DNA of 64,000 nucleotides, taken from NCBI GenBank assembly GCA_910589415.1, contig OU342630.1, forward strand, positions 40,580,012 through 40,644,011, read 5' to 3'. The stretch comes from Malachius bipustulatus. Taxonomy: Eukaryota; Arthropoda; Insecta; Coleoptera; Melyridae. Below, in pieces: positions 11,830 to 23,956 of the stretch. The position numbers and the translations under genes are program-made. The first letter of the stretch is position 1, and each line of letters starts with the position of its first letter. The notes under the pieces were generated by a model, which worked only from the letters and a program-made list of their open reading frames with translations, did not search any database and was not told the origin of the DNA.

Positions 11830-13000
11830 ATCTTGTCTAGAACTGGGACTCAGCTTAAAATTTTAGAACTAGTGCTAAGTCTACTAGTGCGAAGGTATAG
11901 GGCGATTCAACCTTGCAAATCAGACTTAAGTATAAGAAATAGACTTCGGAAAATTTTTTCAAAATCACAAGTAGTTTTTGTTCGAAATGTTTGAATTAAG
12001 TTAGAAAAAAGTTAAATGATACAGTTTTCTGAGGTTCATCGATGAAATAAATTGATATAATAATAACTATAATAATAAATTATTATATCAATTACAGCAA
12101 TCCGATTGTTGAAAAACAATAAAAATGGTTTGAAAAAAAAATTTCAAACCTTTGAAACATCGATGTCTCGTTTTCACCATACCATTAGGGCAAATATGTC
12201 GTTCAGAAAACGTTATTTTTTTTTATTGAGGTTCATCGCCACAGATTTTTTTTAATTTTAAATATTTTTCCTAACAGTTGAAGGTTTCTTCTGTTTCAAA
12301 AATATATGAAGTGCACAACCTAACTCTGCGATGTTTTAGTGGTGTGAGCTACAATATAGAGCCAAAATAAATTCAATGGCTACTCGTTCTTAAGGAGACC
12401 CCAAAGAGGGCTCACAAATGACTTTATTATGTCTCAAACTGAAGATGTTAGTAGGGACAACATTCGTACCAAGTTTCATCCCGGTATAACGATTTGCAAA
12501 GTGGATGCCATTTTTAGCTGCTAACATCCATACTATACCTAATACTGTTAATATTTATTTTAAATTAAATTTCCTACTTCATAATACTTGATAACATTAG
12601 TACATATAGTATCATACAAATAAGCTTTGGGTAGGTATGTGAATACAAACATGTCTATGTTCAATGAAGCGGCTAAATAAATACACATGCAAAAGCAACT
12701 ATAACAGTAGGTATTATAATGGCTCATAAAGTTAACAGTCAGATTTCTGGTTCCGTTTCTAGAAAAGTTATCGACTTTACGTAGAAAATATAGCAATTTA
12801 GTGATTCTCGACATGAAAGGATTTCCAAAAATGTAAAGAAAAATAATTTGACGTCGATATTTAGCTTCAAAAACGGTCACAGAAATCTGCCCATTAGAAT
12901 AAAGCTTTATAATACTGGATGTACGACTAATGAAAATGTAATTTTTTTAATAAAAATAACGTTTAGGCTTAGGTATGACTTTTATTTATCGGAAACTAAA
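11830..13000. other. intron, nothing recognised
   Basis: AT-rich, stop-laden intronic DNA upstream of the M3 exon. The 12560-12880 frame resembles no known protein. Confidence 0.4.
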
Positions 13001-13008
13001 TTTACCAT

Positions 13009-13167
13009 AATAGTTGGGGCTATGATGTATCGTTTATGTAAAAAATTACGCTTATGTCATTTTCAAAATGCACAAGAAAATTACATATTACATAATATTG
13101 CTTATGCATTTTTGATTTTACGTAAGTGTAATTTTTTACATAAACCATACATTATAGCCCCGATTAT
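13009..13167. mobile_element. about 160-bp palindromic MITE
   Basis: GGGGCTATGATGTATCGTTT at the left is answered by the inverse near 13130-13165, joined by a short loop. The overlapping 108-residue frame is an artefact of the hairpin. Confidence 0.75.
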
Positions 13168-13526
13168 CGTGTGATTCACAAAATTTTTCATCAAATCATG
13201 CCTTGGAAGAGAGAGATGGCTATCACAGTCATGTCTGAGCTAATTTTAAATAAAATAATTTTAAAATAACTCTAGTAGTTGAAGTTCTCATGTGTCATGT
13301 GTCATATAATTTCAATTCCTGTCAGATTTAATTAAAATAAATTAAGATATAGTATAATTGTGAAAAGAGGGCACAAAGTAGCATATTTCTTACGAGTGTG
13401 AAAATGCGCATTTCACACGAGTGAGAAATTGCTTTAGTGCACGTGTTTCACACTATACTTTTCCTACTAGCAAACAAGACAATTTTTGATTCAATTAAAC
13501 GGTGGTGTAACTCGGAATTACTCTTA

Positions 13527-13673
13527 TGCCCGTATTCACAAACGATAATTTCCTAAATAATTACGTAATCAATTATCCCCATCTCATTCTATTGCAAAAA
13601 AACTGCATATCTCCATCTCGCTCTTTTAAATAATTACGTAATTATTTAGGAAATTATCGTTTGTGAATACGGG
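13527..13673. mobile_element. 147-bp palindromic MITE with TTA target duplication
   Basis: TGCCCGTATTCACAAACG and its exact inverse form the ends; the arms are about 45 bp and almost perfect. TTA flanks both sides, as expected for PIF/Harbinger-type insertion, though that class is only inferred. A degenerate partial relative lies near 58190-58315. Confidence 0.75.
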
Positions 13674-13679
13674 CATTAG

Positions 13680-15925
13680 TCTTAATAGTAGGTATCCGTC
13701 ACTCCAAGTAACCGAAATCATTTACTTCACTTTAAATTCACCACTAATATCTCAATTCACTTAAGAATTGTACAAACGCTCCAAACGCAATTTTTGATAT
13801 AAAAATTTGAATATCTCATAACGTAAACTTTCAATTGTTTTTCTGTTTTACATCTGTTTCAATCGTTCTTACCTGTATTGTTGGCATGCGCACAGAAACC
13901 TTTAGCTTTTATAAAATAACAAAGGTCTGTCAGTCGCGGAAAAGTCTTAATAATCTTACCTTAATTACCACTTTCTTATGATTTATCCTAATTTTGACCA
14001 CTACAATTCTTCATAATTTCTGTTATTGTTTGCCCTTTGGAAGATAAATTTTTAATTTGTAAATAATAATTGGATCATTGAAATTCACACTCGAACTGAA
14101 ATGACGGAAACGTCAAATTGAAATGTTATTTTACAGTCATCCAGACAGACAGAACATTCTGAGTTTCTGAGATAGCTTGTTCTTTGTGGAAATTGACTGT
14201 TTCAACAACGGAAACAACAGCGACTCACACGCGATACCGCCACCCCTCGCCGGTGGAAGAACTAACTTTTTATTATCTTATTGTTCATTTTCCTGAGAAC
14301 ACAATCAATGTCAAATTAGTAACAAACTCAGTAGTACCAGACTTACTTAGCAGACGTGTTATGTTTCAGGTAGTGATCACTGAATAGAGTAATTACTTCA
14401 ATTACACATATTCCAATTGTTTATATTTTATCTGGCAGACACATTCATTTTATTCAAGGCAATAGTTGATGAAAAATTTTGTGGATCACACGATACAATA
14501 TTTCATCCATGTTTTATATTTTGCCCAGGATTTATCACGGACATGCGGAAATTTCATATTGTTCTATGTCGGCACATTCCTCAAATGCAAGAACTTTGAT
14601 ATAAAACTGTAAAGCAGAATTATTTGCTCAGCTTTCCCCCTTTTTATATTTGGATTCCCATAATGTAAAGTTACGAGATTTTCATACTAGGACGAATTCT
14701 AATCCATTATACTCGGAATTGTAAATTACCTACTGTTTTGTGAAGAAGAAAACTTTAAATTCTAGGTTTATTAGCTACTAGGTATATCATGAGATCGTGC
14801 ATTTGAAAATTACATTCCATTTGTGAGGACTTCAAACCATTGGCAACGTTACTCCCGTATAAGATCCTGCTGGCAAAACCAAGTGTATTTTGACCCTACA
14901 ATTTACCTGCGTTGTTTTATTTTTGTTTTTTTTTACTCGCAATCAAAAGGTATTTTGCAATTGTTTTGTCTATGTCCTGTTCTGAACAAGATAGACCTTC
15001 ACCTTTCTATTGTGGAAGCTTCCAATCAGATAGTTACAGCAGAATAAAATAAGGAACTCTAATACTGTAATTTTGCGATTAAACTGCATACGTGGTTGTA
15101 GAGGTCGAACGTCCATTCGGCAGATTGAATAGTTCTGCTGGAGTTGATAAATTTGAACAAAAGCCTTCGATTAATCTAAAATTACGAAGCTTTTAATCTA
15201 TTTGTACTCATTTGATATTATTGAAATCGGTTAGTTAGGTATGCAATTTGGTTCTAATTACTACGACAGACGTTTCAATTTGAATTCTACCTAACCTAAT
15301 CGTAAACCGTCAAACAAGTATTATTAATATGGTATTATTATGGACATTTACCGAGAACTTAAATTGGTTTAGATTTAATGCTTTGCCTATAGATACTCAC
15401 TGAGCGTAATTAAAATACGATATGAAATAGGAAGACCTGTGTACTTTTATGATGTTAACGTTTGGTAATAAACAATTCCCTAATAAATTAGGGAATTATT
15501 TACACGGAATTATTAATTAACGAATTATGTAATGTTGTTATAAGGCTTCCATTTTTGATTGTTACCTAGTAAACTAATTTCATGGTGAATTCCATTACCA
15601 ATATTTAGTTTTATGCGCTGTGTACCATTGTAGAGTAGATTTAATTAACGAGGTAAAAAAACCAGATACAAATTCACTAAAATGACTCCAATTTTTTTTT
15701 TAATATCTGTACCATCAGTGAAGCCATTTTCATTTTCAGCATGTAAAACGACATAAGCAGAACTTCTCGCGGTATGAACAAAGGGCCGTGACGCGAGTAC
15801 TATAAAAATTTGCGCCCAAACGTATTGTCCCTGATGTAACATTTTTATGCCTAACTTTAACTTATCGTAACTTTTTTACTAATACAGATAAAACGACGAT
15901 TTAAAAATGCGCTGTTCCTTGAAAT
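13680..15925. other. intron, nothing recognised
   Basis: Low-complexity AT-rich DNA. The small frames near 14184, 14417, 14823 and 15645 have no recognisable domains and no supporting neighbours. Confidence 0.4.
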
Positions 15926-15927
15926 AT

Positions 15928-17103
15928 ACACCGTGTTTTATATTAAGTCGTTATTATTTAACCTAGAAAGTCGGTTAAATTAGCAAACTAGTAGTATTTT
16001 TGCCGCTGAATAAAATGGCGAAAGCAGAAAAACAATTGAACATCGCGTTTTTGAGATATTTAAAAAAATGTAATTTTTTTAATGGAACACCCTGTATATT
16101 TTTAGATGGATCGGTTGCAAATTTTTTTTTAAAGGGAAAAGTTTCTATACACTATGATCCTAAAATAGTAAATTCATTAATTATTCATTATTTTATTACT
16201 CCCAAAGTAGGCTGCGACAATTATTGTAATTTAGTGTACCTACGTAATGTAAGGTAAAAAAATTATGTCGTCCTCAATAGTGTATTTTTCAATAAAAAAA
16301 TACACTAAAAATAAGAGTTGTTACCTTGAAAAGGATTTAATTTTACATAAACAAATAACAGAACTTGTTTGTGTGTAAAATTTTATTATTTTAGGATCAT
16401 AGTGCATAGAGACTTTTTCCTTTAAAAAAAAATTGCAACCGATCCATCTAAAAATATACAGGGTGTTCCATAAAAAATATCAATTTTTTTAAATATATCG
16501 AAAACGCGATGTTCAATTGTTTTCCTGTTTTCATCGTTTTATTCAAGAGAAAAAATACTACTAGTTTGCTAATTTAACCGACTTTCTAGCTCAAATAATA
16601 ACGAAGTTAGCAATAGTGCCGACTTAATTTAAAACACAGACAAGTTCTATTATTTGTTTATTTAAAATTAAATCCTTTTCAATATAACAACTCCTTTTTT
16701 TGTGTATTTTTTATTGAAAAATACACTATTGAGGACGATATATTTTTTTACCTTACAATACGTAGGTAGGTACACTAAATTACATTAATTGTCGCAGCCT
16801 ATACTTTGGGAGTAATAAAATAATGAATAATTAATGAATTTATTATTTTAGGATCATAGTGCATAGAGACTTTTTCCTTAAAAAAAAAATTTGCAACCGA
16901 TCCATCCAAAAATATATAGGGTGTTCCATTAAAAAAGTTACATTTTTTAAAATATCTCGAAAACGCGATGTTCAATTGTTTTTCTGTTTTCGCCATTTTA
17001 TTCAGGAGAAAAAATACTACTAGTTTGCTAATTTAACCGACTTTCTAGGTTAAATAATAACGAAGTTAGCAATAGTGCCGACTTAATATAAAACACGGTG
17101 TAT
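15928..17103. repeat. compound inverted-repeat element, three related arms
   Basis: The arm at 15928-16310 (ACACCGTGTTTTATATTAAG and on) is present in reverse at 16380-16650 and again at 16720-17103. Short palindromes of the type TAGTGTATTTTT...AAAAATACACTA sit between the arms (16279-16310, 16700-16730). Another such motif followed by GAGGACGACAT is at 33100-33135. The element contains ACACCCTGTATAT-type ends internally. The frames at 16000 and 16799 are mirror images of each other. Confidence 0.75.
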
Positions 17104-17365
17104 AGAATTTCTTGGTGTTTAAAACCATCCTGTAAGCAGTACCTGCGAAGCCCATCTGCTTATTTGTAATAAACGTCTATCTATTGTAATGAACATTTGT
17201 AATGAATGGAAGGTGCTTGTACGTTTTGTCAATTTAAAAGCTACGTTGAGAAGTTCTTATGCCTGATATGTTTAGGTAATAAACACTTGAAACCACTAAT
17301 TAATAAGCCAAACTAGATAAAACGAAGTCACGATGGGATGAAAAGGTATTTCCCCCGAATATACC

Positions 17366-18306
17366 TACAGGGTAACCAGACATTATGCGCAAAAAACTAA
17401 GGGGTTGATTCTACTTGAAAAAATATTGCCAAAAGACCTATAATTTTCTTTAGAAAACTCACAAATAAGGAACTTTATTTTTTATAATTTTTTTTCTAGT
17501 GTAAGGATTTTCTTCAAATATTACACACTTGCCACTGATGTTCCTTTGCATTCTTCGTCCAAATTAGACCTTGAATTCCTCGAAATTGGGAATCCTTAAC
17601 TGCTCTTGATCTTCAAAAAAGGCCTATAACTTTTTTAGTAATATTTTTTTCTGAGTTTTGAAGATGCACAATTGAAGAACATGAAGAAATATTCGGAAAA
17701 GGTCTTTGTTTATCACGATAAAATGACCTGTTTCCGAGAAAAACTGTGTTAAAAATTTGCTTGCACTAACATTACATTGATCACCATAAATTATGATCAT
17801 TCTGCAACGATACCAAAACGAACTTTGGAAACAGCTTCGGGGTTGCCTAGGAAACAAGACGTTTGCTTTGAATTTAATTTTGACAGATAGCAATTTGATT
17901 CAAGTATCTTGTTAAATTGATAAGACAAGATGAATAATTTCACTTATACTATCGTCGAACTACGTGACATTATTATTACTGTGTAGCTGGCGGAAATGCA
18001 CTTGCAGCAATACGTTTGTATGGTGAAGCATTTCCGAATAGATGGATATCACAATCATGGATTCAAGTCTAATTTGGACCAAGGATGCAAAGAAACATCA
18101 GTGGCAAGTATGCCAAATTTGAATAAAATCCGTACACTAGAAAAAATGTAAAAAAAAATTATTTAAAAAAAAATCTACTTTGAAGACTAAATATAACTTT
18201 TTATTTGGGAGTTTTTGAAAAAAAATTATAGGTACTTTTGTCAATATTTTTCAAGTAGACTACTACTGTCTCAATTTTTTGTGCATAATTTCCGGACACC
18301 CTGTAC
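17366..18306. repeat. about 940-bp palindromic element
   Basis: CTACAGGGTAACCAGACATT at the left end is matched by the inverse ending ACACCCTGTAC at the right. Inner pairs such as CACTTGCCACTGATGTTCC (about 17527) and its inverse (about 18100) confirm arms of over 400 bp. No gene. Confidence 0.75.
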
Positions 18307-19391
18307 AGTTTCCGTTAAAAATTCGGATGAGTTTCGTCATAAAGTATCAACTGATTGACCGATACATGCAGTTCTGCTTTCACTCATTGTTGTTGTCTTG
18401 GGTCCTAAGTGAAGAATTTAAATCAATTTGAGAAATTTTGATGTCTTTAGTAACATTGCTTCTTAACCAAGATTTCATTTTGAGTCTACTTGTCTAATTG
18501 TGTAAATCCTCGATTTCCAACAGGTACACCATCGACTCCTCCCCTCTTTCACGCAATACCAGCTATAATGATTTTGGCGTTACCTTTAACAAACCTTTGC
18601 TTCGTATGTTTCTAAAGTCTGTTAGATCTATCGAATCTATAATATGATGCAGTGTGGTCTCCATCCATACTACTTGGGAACCATCAAATCATTTGAAAAA
18701 TTGCCTTTTTTTTTACAATTTTTTAATTTTTTAATTTTTTTTTTTAGATTATTCAGTGACTCTTTCTTTGTTTTTTCTTTTCTGTTAAAGCAGAAGTAAT
18801 ATAAAGACTTAAAGTAAAACTCTATTATTATAACGGTTTTATTATGCTTGTATTTTTCTCGTCTTACTTTAGCGCACACGCACACTGTGCTGCTGATGAG
18901 TGAGTTTGTGTTAAGTAAATAAATTGATTAATTTATAAATCACCAACTCTCATTTGAGGCATGTTTATAGTTTAGAGAGTCTCAGTTTGAGTGAAAAAAA
19001 ATGTGACCGGACGACTGGATCCGATTGTGTTGTAGTGTATTGAATTATGGTTTTGCTAGTTGTTGTTTGATCGCATATTTCGTCATTTTTTGGTATGTAA
19101 TTGAATTAATGTCTCTAAGCTTGTTTCATTGTGTTGTTAAATAATTTGAATACTTGAGTCATATTGTATACAATAGAATTTGGTTGAGTTTATATGGTGT
19201 TTCCGCAGAAGGTCTCGGCGAAGTACTGTCAGTCGATAATTGTAGTAGTTTCTTCCATAGCAGCATTTCCACGGAGCTGAAAAGTAAAAGATAAACAAGG
19301 AAAAAATTAGTTTAGTAGGTTAATCAAGATTCACGTGAGACTGCGGTATTTCCGTGATCAAGTTTTGGAACCAACACATTATCTTATCACT
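18307..19391. other. intron; one possible cryptic acceptor only
   Basis: No gene seen. A strong polypyrimidine acceptor on the minus strand at 19277 is treated under findings. Confidence 0.4.
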
Positions 19392-19799
19392 TATAGTAGG
19401 ATTAACTTTAAAAAGTCAGATGTGACGTCACACTAACCGTCCGAATTAATATTTTTAATTTCACCAGAAAATGTCAAACAGTTCATTGTCAAGTTGTGAA
19501 CGAGCGTAAATTATTGAAGGAATCATTCAAACAATAAATTGAAGCGCTTACGTCAGTTTGAGAGCCACTGACAACTACATAAAATTTATTCACGTAATGA
19601 CATTCTATCCTCTGTGTTGTGCATTTAATTCTCATTCAAAACCAATGTTGACGTATACTTATTTATGCGGGATGGAGTGTTTAGACAAACTGGACAGTTA
19701 CTATAAAAACCACGTAAATGAAACAAAATAAATCGAACTATCAAAAGGATGTGTATTCTTAATCGATACGTATGACTTTTTAGACTTTATTGGACTATA
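19392..19799. mobile_element. MITE copy 2, 408 bp
   Basis: Second copy of the element at 10232-10640, same orientation, same TATAGT/ACTATA ends. It is directly followed by another TIR element. Confidence 0.85.
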
Positions 19800-20040
19800 G
19801 ACTGTTTTCACATGGTCCGGTTTTCGACGCGGATTGCCAGATGCGGTAATTCGACCGAGGGATTCCAGGATATACGGAAGCTGGAGGGTGAATGAAGTTA
19901 TCCACATCAATCCAGATTCTCAATAGTGAGTTTACCCAGAATTTTTCCTACTTCCCTCACAGCACAGTTCTGCTTCCGTATTGCCTCGGATTACCTCATC
20001 CGGCAATACGCAACTCAAACCGGACAGTGTGAAAACGGTC
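19800..20040. mobile_element. 241-bp MITE with about 24-bp TIRs
   Basis: GACTGTTTTCACATGGTCCG at the left and CGGACAGTGTGAAAACGGTC at the right are imperfect inverted repeats. The interior has further inverted GGATTGCC/CGGCAAT-type pieces. Non-coding. Confidence 0.75.
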
Positions 20041-20299
20041 TTGGTGTCTTAGTATCTGTCACAAGTGATAATATGAACTATTCAGTAATTACTATAATCC
20101 ATTAAAAGTATCTTAAGAATATCTTATAGCACTAGCAGCCCTAAAAATGATTTACAGTATAGAAGTACGCACTAGCTTATTACACCAATGAAAACTTAAG
20201 GTAAGAAGTGACCTAGTGTTATAAAAATAAGAATTTGAAGAAGCGAAATATTTTCAACTTCCTGACTTTGAGTCGTATCTTATATTTTTTTAGTATAAG

Positions 20300-20640
20300 G
20301 ACCTAACCTACATTTTTAACCAAAGAACTTTTTAGGTCTAAAATACTCCTCAATCTCAGTAAGGAACGGTTCTCAATCTCAGGAGGAAGTTGGACATAGA
20401 AGCGAACGGTCTGAAGATTTTGAAGAAAGAGAGACGAGACACCTCGTCACCTACTGCTAAACTGCGACGCGTTAAAACTGAAAAGAAGAAACGTTATGGG
20501 TCAATACCAGCTGGAAGCCAAGGGATGTACCCGCCCTTGATCCCTTCAAAGTCCTCAAGTTTCTCAAGAAAACCGGATTTGGAGAGAGTGCTTCATTAAC
20601 GTGATTCCATGGAAAGCATATGAAGTAGAGGGGATAAAAT
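20300..20640 (+). pseudogene. repeat-derived reading frame shared with 28230-28360
   Basis: The frame ending at 20599 gives a basic, Ser-rich 69-residue peptide with SPTAKLRRVKTEKKKRYGSI. Its last third, around CCTCAAGTTTCTC and TGGAGAG-AGTGCTTCA followed by GTAGAGGGGATA, is also found at about 28230-28360 inside the minisatellite block. This marks both as pieces of one repeat family, possibly a gag-like fragment of a retroelement. No function can be assigned. Confidence 0.4.
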
Positions 20641-20862
20641 AGATCTCTTAGATTGCAGTGTGCAGTGACCGAATAACTCTCAATATTTATAACAATTACA
20701 ATAATTACAATAACCCTACCTATTTAAAATGTTTGTTTGAACAAATTATCTACCATGTTCGCTGAATGATACTAATAAGGCATATGATTTATGAGTGAAG
20801 AGGAATAAAAGTCCACTGAACACTGTAAACGCAAAAGAGAAAACGATATACATACAGGGTGT

Positions 20863-22703
20863 CCGGTAAGTACCTCCTAATCTCCCGGGAGCATACAGGG
20901 GAGGTCAAAAAAAAACCTAGTCTGTCATAAAAAAAAATTTCCTAAAGTGTCCCCAAACGGAGATATGGAGTCCTAAAAGGGTGCCCCGCAATTTACTTTT
21001 TTGGCTCTAACTTTTGAACCGACCTGTATAATTGTATGAAATTCAAACACTTTATAGAGGCCACAGAGAGCCATCAGGCCATATTAAAGTCGATGTTTGA
21101 CGTCGTCAGGGAAGTCAGGAACGGACTTACCATCATACTCATTGAGTCAAAATTTTGACAGGTGTCACTTTACAGAGCTAAAAACTATTTTTTTGAATAG
21201 TCTAATACTTCATCTTTAAAAAAGGTGCTCTAAATTTATTTCGGTAAAACTGACGGTTTTCGAGATAAATCGGTTTTTAGGAATGCGAAACACTAAAAAG
21301 TTACTAATGCTAAACACAAACAGCTAAGAAATCAGATTATTGTTGATAAACCTACCTACATAATGGATTGCTATTGACGGAACTTGGTCAAAATTCGCAT
21401 AAAAGTCGATTTATCTTGAGAACCGCTAGTTTTATCGAAATAAATTAAGAGTACCTTTTGTGAAGATGAATTACCAGCGTATTTAAAAAATAAGTTTATC
21501 TACGAGTGATTCATAAAATGCACTTTTTTAGACGTTTCTTAGTTCATAAAATGTATGATTATATTGAAGAGTTAAATAAAGTAGTTTGGGTGTAATAAAG
21601 TGCCGTAGCGGTTCATTATTTAACGCTAAATCTGTCACGTTAGTGCACGCTCGCCGACTGGCAAGTAGTGAGCGGAGAGCGGAGCGGCTCAGTCGGCAGT
21701 CGGGGCGTTCGCAACTAGCAACAACAACTGAACACGACACGCTGAACGCTGAATTACATTGTATCCCGATTTATAATTACCATGCACCTATACTAGAGAA
21801 ACGTCGCAGTTTATTAGCAGAGCGCCAGATCTATGTACAATTATTAATATTTTGTGTTTTTCGTCGTTTATACCTAAAATGGATAACATTGTAGATGCTT
21901 CAATGAATGAATCTTCTACCCCAGAAGAAATTATTTTTCAATCAAATGTGGCTATATAGTTTATATATTTTATATTTACATTTAATCATGAATGAAATAT
22001 CTTCCGCACTAGAAGAAATTCTTATTCCATCATATATGGCTGCACAAAATCTGTTAGGTACCTACCTCAAAAATCTAAAGAAGTGTATATTAAGCAATAT
22101 GTCACCTTTATGAACTGACGTGATGAAAAAAGCGTTAACAGCTTCAAAGAAACGCTTACATATAAGATATGAATGCATTGGAAAGTTTTGTTTATAATAA
22201 TAAATTTTCGTTCTAATTTAAGTCACTCGTAGATAAAATTTTGTATGCAACATATGCATAAAGTGCCTTTTTTTCACTTCTGGGATTGCCGCATTCGCCT
22301 GCGGCTCATGCGGTCAATCTTCCCAGTCGTGAAAAAAAGTACCACTTTATGCATTTGTTGCATAAATAACTATTTCAGCTCTGTAAAATGACACCTGTCA
22401 AAACTTTGACACAATGAGTGTGGTGGTAAGTCCGTTCCTGACTTCCTTTAGGACGTCAAACATCCACTCTGATATGGCTTAATGAGTTTTTATGGCCTCT
22501 ATAAAAAAATTAAAATTTCATCAAATTATACAGGTCGGTTCAAAAGTTAGAGCCAAATGAGTAAATCTTAGGGTACCATTTTGGGGCTCTGTATCTCCGT
22601 TTAGGGACACTTTAGGAATTTTTTTTTTATGACAGACTAGGTTTATTTTGACCTCCCCTGTATGCTCCCGAGAGATTAGGAGGTACTTACCGGACACCCT
22701 GTA
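20863..22703. repeat. 1.84-kb palindromic element carrying a nested repeat
   Basis: TACAGGGTGTCCGGTAAG at the left and its inverse at the right open arms of about 330 bp or more (for example GACCTCCCCTGTATGCTCC on one side). The centre is occupied by the repeat 21495-22372. It lies in the intron between the M2 exon (22944) and the M3 exon (11815). Confidence 0.8.
21495..22372 (+). repeat. 878-bp repeat, copy A (inverted relative to 44058-44878)
   Basis: It starts TTTATCTACGAGTGATTC and ends ...TTGTTGCATAAATAACTA. The inverse motif TCACTCGTAGATAAA lies at 22223-22237, so a TIR element (21495-22237) is followed by a 120-bp hairpin (22243-22363). Both parts are present, in the same order, in the other copy. 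It contains a CG-richer segment near 21640-21720 with repeated GAGCGG motifs. Confidence 0.85.
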
Positions 22704-22943
22704 TAATAGTCCAGTAGAATTACTTGCCAGCGATGTTGTCTAACCTGTCAATTTTTAATTAATTTATCGTGACACGAGTCGTAACACAAGTTGAAAATTT
22801 CTGTCGCTTCTCTAATCTCGGTATCGACAACGTACAGATTCACCATCCTCTTTTGATACACATCATCCCTATATGGCTATCTTCTCCTGTGTGTTTCTAA
22901 ATACCGAGCATCATTCAGCCAATATGGTATAGTAGAATAGTAC

Positions 22944-23150
22944 CTTGGGATTGAGGTCCGATCCTTGCTGCATAAGAGTCCCGATAGCGAACCAAAAGCT
23001 GTTACCGAGAGTGAACTGATTCTCAAGCATTTCTAGGGTTCTCTCTGCTTCCACATGACAACGCTCATGGCTCAAAACATTGACATATTCCATGTCGTCC
23101 ATTTCTTGACTGCAATCACATTCGTGATCGAGTGTGTCACGATACACGTC
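22944..23150 (-). CDS. kainate receptor exon, second half of long loop and pore loop M2, Gln at the Q/R site (version Q, part 2)
   Basis: 207-bp, 69-residue exon, phase 0 at both ends. The acceptor is ATGCAG before GAC at 23150, the donor AAG|GTACTA at 22944. Residues 1-39 are acidic with Cys and His (HECDC, SHERCH) and match nothing I know in receptors. From [11 protein letters not shown] the family pattern resumes: [20 protein letters not shown]. The Q/R codon is CAG at 22968-22970 and the +4 residue is Asp, as in calcium-permeable unedited kainate receptors. A genomic CAG could in principle be edited to Arg, unlike the Arg fixed in the other version. It joins in frame to the M3 exon at 11815. 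Together with 38604-38879 it makes a 161-residue M1-M2 unit, 75 residues longer than the 86-residue single-exon version. Confidence 0.92.
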
Positions 23151-23159
23151 CTGCATGTA

Positions 23160-23950
23160 TAAATATGTATATTATTTTAAATTTGTTAGGGTTATTATAC
23201 CATAAAGTTGTGTTTAATTATTAAATAAATTATAGCGTTAAAAACATTGTTTCAAGAAGAAAATCTTTCGAAAAGGGTAAATAATGTAAGGCTTGCATTC
23301 TAATAGGCTGAGCTACCGCCCGCTCCTCCTTAATTATTGTTAAGCAAGATATTGATGTGTAATCTTTGATATTCATGGAAAGCCATGGTTGATATTGGAA
23401 TAATCCTTCTATTCGATTTTTAAATTATTTTTCATGATTTTTGTCCTAAAAATTGTATTTCCGGGTTTTTCTTGACTCATAATACACTTTTTTGTAAATT
23501 TCTTTTGTATTCGTCATCTTCATTTGTTAGTAAGCAGTTGTACGTATAAACTAGTAGATAATCGCGTTGATTCTTGAAAAATTTAATATTAATCGAGAGT
23601 ATAATTAATATGTATAAAACATTCGAGAGAAAACGCCAAAATAGAGTTGCCGGTCTTTTATCAAAACGAGGTTGCAACTACTTTATTTTGATCATAGCTA
23701 GTATCTCTACTCATCTCATACAATAGTAAAACTTATGTGAGGCCTTTAAATGGACAGCTATATAAAACTTGATTTAATTAGGTATTTAATTAAATGGATT
23801 ACTTAACTGAATAAAATTCAATTAGGTTATTGACAGTAATTCAAAATAGTCTCAGCAACTGACCAATCAGACAATTTAATTGCTATAATATACAATAATG
23901 GAAAGCAATTTGTGCTTCAAGCTTCCTAATGCTTAATAGAAATATGTGCT
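23160..23950. other. intron, nothing recognised
   Basis: Intronic AT-rich sequence just upstream of the version-Q M2 exon; no repeat or gene identified. Confidence 0.4.
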
Positions 23951-23956
23951 ATTATC

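Noticed and set aside
12848..13174. 108-residue plus-strand frame
   Set aside because: Its second half is the inverted arm of a MITE; no domain and no splice support.
16000..16996. Frames with MAKAEKQLNIAF and MAKTEKQLNIAF on opposite strands
   Set aside because: Tempting as a duplicated gene, but both come from one inverted repeat containing ACACCCTGTATAT-type ends, and they are short.
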